Position numbers and translations under genes: made by a program. DNA of 9,850 nt from Verrucomicrobiota bacterium (GTDB lineage: Bacteria; Verrucomicrobiota; Verrucomicrobiia; Opitutales; Opitutaceae), in assembly GCA_023430825.1 (NCBI GenBank), contig JAEYYL010000245.1, positions 1-9,850 of the forward strand, in the 5' to 3' direction. Numbering within the stretch: position 1 is the first letter of the stretch; each line of letters opens with the position of its first letter. Below, piece by piece: positions 5,885 through 9,850 of this stretch. A model generated the notes under the pieces. The model did no database searches. It worked only from the letters and a program-made list of their open reading frames with translations, and was not told the origin of the DNA.

Positions 5885-8254
5885 TCAGGCATTGGCCTTG
5901 GCGGGGGGCGTGTGCGTGTCCTCCATCGGTGGATACGCGACGCGGCCGTGAAGCATGTTCAGCAGGGTGAACTGAAAGCTGTTTTTGATCCGCGTGATCT
6001 CGATGAAGGTCAGGGGGGCTTCGTCGAGCTGCCCGTCGTCGATGCGGTCGCGAATGATGCGGTCGATCAATTCGCTGAGCTGGGCGGGCGTGGTCTGGCG
6101 GAGCGAGCGGGAGGCGGCTTCGACGCCATCGGCGAGGGAGATGATGGCGCTTTCCTTCGTCTGGGGGCGCGGGCCGTCGTAGCGGTAGTCGGCTTCGGAG
6201 ACAGCGGCGGTGGGGGCGCCGGCGGGCGTTTCCGGCGGGAAAGGCGGGCAGGACGATTGGGCGATGGCGCGCTGGTAGAAATAGCGGACGAGCGTGGTGC
6301 CGTGGTGCTGTTCGATGACGTCGATGACGGCGGTGGGCAGGTGGTATTTCATCGCGAGCTCCGCTCCGTCGGCCACGTGTTGCTTGATGATGCGGGCGGA
6401 AGCGGCGGGGTCCTGGGCGCCGTGGGGATTGATGCCTTCGCGCTGGTTTTCGCCGAAATAGGAGGCGTTGGCGGTTTTGCCGACGTCGTGGAAGAGGGAG
6501 CAGACGCGGGCGACGAGGGGGTTGGCGCCGATGGCGTTGGCGGCGTTTTCGGCGAGCTGGGCGACGACGAGCGAGTGATGATAAGTGCCGGGCGCCTCGA
6601 GCTGCATGCGGCGGAGCAGCGGGTGATTGTAGTCGGTGAGTTCGAGGAGGGTGATGTCGGTGGTGCGTTTGAAGAGCGATTCGAGCACCGGGAGCAGGCC
6701 GACGACGGCGATGCCGGTGATCAGGCCGGTGCCGAGGCCGGCGACCATCTGGCGGGTGAGAATCTGGTAGGGCGTCTGGTCGGCGATGGCGATGAGCGCA
6801 GCGAACGCGGCGACGGTGAGGCCGCCGGCGCCGGCGGCGCGGACGACTTTGCCGCGCTGGCGGGCGTCGCGGCAGAAGAAGATCGCGACGAGCGAGGCGA
6901 GAAACGTGAGGACGATGAGGTCGACGCGGTTGCCGTAGATGACGCCGGTGAAGATCGAGATGAGCAGCGCCATGAAAATGGCGGAGCCGGCGTCGATCAG
7001 GATGGCGACGATGAGCGGGGCGAGGGCGGTGGGCGCAACGTAGGGCAGGGTGGAGCCCCAGGAGCCGTCGCGGACGAAGAACTCGGCGCCGCCGAGTTCG
7101 TAGATGGCGCGGACGGCGGCGAGGTTGATGATGACGACGAGGGCGAGCAGACTGAGCCGGACGTTGCTGAGGAGGGTCTCCGGATCTTCGAGCCGGATGT
7201 AGATGATCGAGGCGACGACCATCGCAAGGACGAGGAGGACGCGGCCGAAGAGCGTGAGATTTTCGTCGAGCTTGGTGTCGGTGTGCTCGTTGAGATAGCG
7301 CCGGTGGGCCATGAGCATCTCGTATTGTTCGGCGCCGACGCGCTCGCCCGGTTCGATGATGGTCTGGCCGCGGACGACGCCGACGATGACGGGGCGGACC
7401 TGTTGCATCGCGAGGTCCTCGCGTTTCTTGGACGCCTCGCGGTCGAAGACGATGTTGGGGACGAGGCCCTGGCGGAAGACGCGGAAGAGGGCGAGGGCGG
7501 CGGGCCGGGGCACGCCCTCGGCGGCGAGGTTGACCCGGAGGAAGGTGAGGGCGTCCTCCATGGTTTGCACGGAGCGCTGGGTGACGTCGCCGTTGGGGCG
7601 GGCGATCTGGAAAACGGTGACGCTGCTCGGGCCGCCGCTGCCGAGGGAACCGTCCTGCACGCCCTGGGCGTAGAGGTCGCGGAGGGCGGCGAGGCCGTTG
7701 TCGAAGAGTGCGGCGCGGGTTTTGGCATCGCCGGCGGAGAGCACGGCGCCGACGTCGTCGACGCTGACGCGGTAGGGGCCGCGGGCGTTGAAGGATTCGG
7801 TGACGGCGGTGAGCGCTTCGCGGCGGTTGGAGGGGGCGGGGGCGCCGGCGGGGTGGGAGTTTTCGAGGATCTCGAGTTGAGAGAGGAGGTCGCGAGCGGA
7901 GGCCTCGAAGCGGCGGAGGGGTTCCTGATCGAGGCGATAGACGGGGGGGACGCGGTTGATGACCTGTTCGCGGGCGATGCGGGTGCGTTCGGCGCTTTCG
8001 TAGCTGAAGGAGGCGCTGGCGACGACGCGAACGGTCGCGACCTGGTTGGGCATCACGGGCAGGTGCGCGGTGGTGAGGCCGGCGGAGCTGATGATCAGGA
8101 TCGCGGCGACGGTGAAGACGAAGATGAGCGCGGAGACGAGGCGATTGCGGTCGAGGAAATCGCGAATGAACGAATGGGTCGGCGACGGCGCGCGCTTCGC
8201 GCGGCGGGCGTTGAGGCCGCCGAGGAGAAGCTTGAATTGATCGCGGACGGACAT
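5885..8254 (-). CDS. pgpH: Membrane HD phosphohydrolase of the 7TM-HD (PgpH/YqfF) family
   Basis: The 789-residue protein starts at ATG (8252-8254) with no clear Shine-Dalgarno. Residues 1-37 are cytoplasmic and basic, 38-60 form a membrane helix, and 65-330 form the extracytoplasmic 7TMR-HDED-type region. About 335-525 contain several hydrophobic segments forming the multi-pass domain (for example 335-353, 367-381, 408-440, 444-461, 475-491, 503-526). The cytoplasmic HD domain follows with HH (559-560), HD (589-590) in FHDVGK, NPH (609-611), H626, HH (650-651) and Asp709 in SLADGVEAA, so all metal-ligand positions of the family look intact. Members studied in Firmicutes hydrolyse cyclic di-AMP; that substrate here is inference. 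About 25 Pro/Ala-rich residues (665-690) separate the last His pair from the Asp and look like an insertion. The phoH-HD-ybeY neighbourhood matches phoH-yqfF-yqfG of Bacillus. It is probably cotranscribed with the toxin-antitoxin pair, 35 bases upstream. Confidence 0.92.
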   Translation of the reverse strand: MSVRDQFKLLLGGLNARRAKRAPSPTHSFIRDFLDRNRLVSALIFVFTVAAILIISSAGLTTAHLPVMPNQVATVRVVASASFSYESAERTRIAREQVINRVPPVYRLDQEPLRRFEASARDLLSQLEILENSHPAGAPAPSNRREALTAVTESFNARGPYRVSVDDVGAVLSAGDAKTRAALFDNGLAALRDLYAQGVQDGSLGSGGPSSVTVFQIARPNGDVTQRSVQTMEDALTFLRVNLAAEGVPRPAALALFRVFRQGLVPNIVFDREASKKREDLAMQQVRPVIVGVVRGQTIIEPGERVGAEQYEMLMAHRRYLNEHTDTKLDENLTLFGRVLLVLAMVVASIIYIRLEDPETLLSNVRLSLLALVVIINLAAVRAIYELGGAEFFVRDGSWGSTLPYVAPTALAPLIVAILIDAGSAIFMALLISIFTGVIYGNRVDLIVLTFLASLVAIFFCRDARQRGKVVRAAGAGGLTVAAFAALIAIADQTPYQILTRQMVAGLGTGLITGIAVVGLLPVLESLFKRTTDITLLELTDYNHPLLRRMQLEAPGTYHHSLVVAQLAENAANAIGANPLVARVCSLFHDVGKTANASYFGENQREGINPHGAQDPAASARIIKQHVADGAELAMKYHLPTAVIDVIEQHHGTTLVRYFYQRAIAQSSCPPFPPETPAGAPTAAVSEADYRYDGPRPQTKESAIISLADGVEAASRSLRQTTPAQLSELIDRIIRDRIDDGQLDEAPLTFIEITRIKNSFQFTLLNMLHGRVAYPPMEDTHTPPAKANA

Positions 8255-8289
8255 GGTGAAAGTGGGGGAGACTCAGGCGCGGGGGAGCT

Positions 8290-8562
8290 TCAGGCGTTGT
8301 TTAAAATGAACGAGGGTGATGATCCTGATTCTGCTTGGGCTACTTGGTAAATGATACGGTAAGGTGGCTCGTGAATTTCTTTCAGTGGTTCTTCCGGATA
8401 TTCATGAACGGGGTGGCCGCGTTGTGGGGAAGTCAGGAGCGTCTCGGTGCGTTCGATCAATTGGGCGACAAAGCGGGTGGCGTAGAATTCGGAATCACGA
8501 GCGATGAATCGCCGGATGGCGCGAAGGTCGCGGCGGGCTTCACGAGACCAGACAAGGTTCAC
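8290..8562 (-). CDS. RelE/ParE-family toxin with apparently frameshifted C-terminus
   Basis: As read, 90 residues starting at GTG (8560-8562), which overlaps the antitoxin stop as GTGA. The N-terminal 80 residues fit the RelE/ParE fold: EARRDLRAIRRFIARDS (8-24), a helix to about 42, then EIHEPPYRIIYQV (62-74). The last ten residues (SSPSFILNNA) do not fit the family. Reading one base back from Gly80 (codon 8325-8323) gives IITLVHFKQRLKLPRA and a stop at 8275-8273, which is exactly the strand and basic tail expected and a 96-residue product. A one-base loss near 8323-8325 is the simplest explanation, by mutation or sequencing error. RelE toxins cleave mRNA at the ribosome and ParE toxins inhibit gyrase; I cannot tell which applies. 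The C-terminal basic residues often matter for toxicity, so the protein may be inactive. Part of the gene (8341-8400) is only 25/60 G+C, unlike the flanks. Confidence 0.82.
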   Translation of the reverse strand: MNLVWSREARRDLRAIRRFIARDSEFYATRFVAQLIERTETLLTSPQRGHPVHEYPEEPLKEIHEPPYRIIYQVAQAESGSSPSFILNNA

Positions 8563-8762
8563 GGCTCCAGTCCGAACTCGCGCCGGATGCTCTCGTGTGA
8601 GTGAACGCGGCCGGTGCGGACATCGCTGAGTCCGGCTTCAATCTTTTGGCGGACGTAGATGCGATACATCAGGTCTTCCCACGAGGAATCTTTGGGAAGA
8701 CCACGGACGAGGGACATCGCACGCGCTTTGACGGAGCGTTTTTGGTTTTTTGCAACGGCCAT
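8559..8762 (-). CDS. Antitoxin of the RelE/ParE-type pair
   Basis: A 67-residue protein from ATG (8760-8762) to TGA (8559-8561), overlapping the toxin start by four bases, the usual antitoxin-first order with translational coupling. A basic N-terminus is followed by a helical central part (SWEDLMYRIYVRQKIEAGL, 27-45) and the tail DVRTGRVHSHESIRREFGL (47-65). The 'YVRQKIEAGL..GRV.SHE' pattern is common in small antitoxins paired with ParE-like toxins. The acidic/amphipathic C-terminus would bind the toxin, and such antitoxins usually repress their own promoter with the toxin; no operator is identified here. It sits 66 bases after phoH, so it may be read from phoH or from a promoter in 8763-8828. 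The local DNA is AT-richer than the host genes, suggesting acquisition. Confidence 0.82.
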   Translation of the reverse strand: MAVAKNQKRSVKARAMSLVRGLPKDSSWEDLMYRIYVRQKIEAGLSDVRTGRVHSHESIRREFGLEP

Positions 8763-8828
8763 GGTGGGGCGGCTAAAGGGTTAAGGCTTCGGTCGAGTTT
8801 TGAGGAGAGCGTATGCGAGAACCCGTGC

Positions 8829-9818
8829 TCATGATTTACCTTCGGAGTCCGCGGTGGCGCCGGTCATCGGGTTGCGGTAGGTGTCGTAGGCTTCGATGAT
8901 GCGCTGGACGAGCGGGTGGCGGACGACGTCGGCGCCGCTGAACGTGTGGAAATCGATGCCGGGGATGTCGCGGAGGATGTGGCGCACCTCGAGCAGGCCG
9001 GATTGTTTCGAGCGCGGGAGGTCGATTTGCGTGACGTCGCCGGTGACGACCATCCGTGATTCTTCGCCGAGCCGGGTGAGGAACATCATCATCTGCTCAG
9101 GCGTGGTGTTTTGCGCCTCGTCGAGGACGATGAACGCGCGCGACAGCGTGCGACCGCGCATGTAGGCGAGCGGGGCGATTTCGATCACGCCCTTCTCGGT
9201 GAGGCGCGTGACATCCTCGGCGTCGAGCATGTCGTGCAGGGCGTCGTAAAGCGGGCGGAGATAGGGGAGGATTTTCTCGCGGAGGTCGCCGGGGAGGAAG
9301 CCGAGCGCTTCGCCGGCTTCGACGGCGGGGCGAGTGAGGATGATGCGCTCGACCTGGTTTTTCAGGAGGGCCGAGACGGCGGCGGCCATGGCGAGGTAGG
9401 TTTTACCCGTGCCGGCGGGGCCGATGCCGAAGACGACCGGGTGGGCGAGCATCGACTGGAGGTAGAGCTTCTGGCCGAGGGTTTTCGGGACGATCGTCTT
9501 GCGGTTCGTGGCGATGACGAGCGGTTCGGCGAGGAGTTCGCGGAGCTGTTCGCCCTCGCCGCGCGCGAAGGCGTCGGTGATGCGATGGAAATCCGGCGTG
9601 CGAATCGTCATGCCCTGGGTGCGGGCGTCGTTGAGAAAACCGAAGAGCGATTCGGCGCGGGCGAGCGGTTCGGCGGGCGCCTCGATTTTGAGGGCGGCGT
9701 CGCGCGACACGAGTTTTACACCGAGGGCGCGTTCGGCGTGAGCGAGGTTGTCGTCGCGGCCGGCGTAGAGCGCGTGCAGGTGGCGCGGCGAGGGGAAGTG
9801 GAGGGTTTTCGAGGACAA
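8829..9818 (-). CDS. phoH: PhoH-family ATPase (PhoH/YbeZ)
   Basis: A cytoplasmic P-loop ATPase, at least 329 residues. An N-terminal region (1-80, KH-like in this family) precedes the ATPase domain with Walker A GPAGTGKT (133-140), TRPAVEAGEALGFLPG (162-177), Walker B IVLDEAQN (230-237), and TGDVTQIDLP (259-268). Relatives, called YbeZ in E. coli, bind the YbeY RNase and take part in rRNA/RNA metabolism, which fits the ybeY gene in the same window. The listed start is TTG (9816-9818). The frame stays open upstream to the window edge (9850) without a stop, so the true start may lie outside. The protein seems complete, because SKTLHFPSPRHLHALYAG near the N-terminus resembles the usual beginning. 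It heads the minus-strand series phoH, antitoxin, toxin, HD hydrolase. Confidence 0.94.
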   Translation of the reverse strand: MSSKTLHFPSPRHLHALYAGRDDNLAHAERALGVKLVSRDAALKIEAPAEPLARAESLFGFLNDARTQGMTIRTPDFHRITDAFARGEGEQLRELLAEPLVIATNRKTIVPKTLGQKLYLQSMLAHPVVFGIGPAGTGKTYLAMAAAVSALLKNQVERIILTRPAVEAGEALGFLPGDLREKILPYLRPLYDALHDMLDAEDVTRLTEKGVIEIAPLAYMRGRTLSRAFIVLDEAQNTTPEQMMMFLTRLGEESRMVVTGDVTQIDLPRSKQSGLLEVRHILRDIPGIDFHTFSGADVVRHPLVQRIIEAYDTYRNPMTGATADSEGKS

Positions 9819-9850
9819 CGGGCGAATGGCGGGGGGACAGAGGGACGGGG

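Noticed and set aside
4747..5970. A 407-codon plus-strand frame across the FAD subunit and tandem repeats, giving a 12-residue repeat at its end
   Set aside because: It is Arg/Gly-rich and out of frame with the well-conserved FAD subunit. The periodic peptide arises only because 36 is divisible by three.
8320..8330. Programmed -1 ribosomal frameshift in the toxin gene
   Set aside because: There is no slippery heptamer of the X XXY YYZ form at the switch point. An indel or sequencing error is simpler.
5912..8350. An 812-codon open frame antisense to the HD hydrolase gene
   Set aside because: It encodes Gly/Asp/Glu-rich low-complexity sequence without domains, as expected opposite a GC-rich gene. 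The minus strand carries a clear conserved protein with intact motifs.

Overview
The window is high-GC bacterial DNA with dense coding on both strands. Gene content suggests a member of the Verrucomicrobia, most likely Opitutaceae. The reasons are the set phoH, 7TM-HD hydrolase and ybeY in that order on one strand, a secreted Ig-like protein with a C-terminal 'IRAVGPTL' domain (a type I associate with Opitutus relatives), and GC-rich intergenic palindromes. This taxonomic call is inference from gene style; no rRNA or tRNA gene is present.

Layout from left to right. Positions 3-29 hold a perfect palindrome. 42-1019 (minus) is a secreted Ig-like protein. 1090-1113 is a hairpin plus T-tract terminator that touches the stop codon of ybeY (1114-1671, minus). 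1672-1859 is a divergent intergenic region. 1860-5773 (plus) is a three-gene molybdenum hydroxylase operon: a Tat-exported 2Fe-2S subunit, a molybdopterin catalytic subunit, and an FAD subunit with an extra cysteine-rich loop. The layout resembles the periplasmic aldehyde oxidoreductase PaoABC of E. coli, but the order is A-C-B. 5785-5881 is a 36-bp tandem repeat between convergent genes. 5885-8254 (minus) is a PgpH/YqfF-type membrane HD phosphohydrolase. 8290-8762 (minus) is a toxin-antitoxin pair whose toxin appears to have a frameshifted C-terminus. 8829-9818 (minus) is a PhoH-family ATPase whose true start may lie beyond the window edge.

How the genes relate. phoH, the HD hydrolase and ybeY form a widely conserved neighbourhood linked to RNA metabolism and cyclic-dinucleotide signalling. 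Here it is interrupted twice: by the AT-richer toxin-antitoxin pair between phoH and the HD gene, and by the opposite-strand molybdenum hydroxylase operon between the HD gene and ybeY. The operon is bracketed by an identical 11-bp sequence (1813-1823 and 5774-5784). The 70-bp gap between its second and third genes is exactly filled by a 25-codon reading frame with ATGA overlaps at both ends. No wholly new system is evident. The most interesting points are these interruptions, the micro-ORF, the intergenic repeats and the frameshifted toxin.
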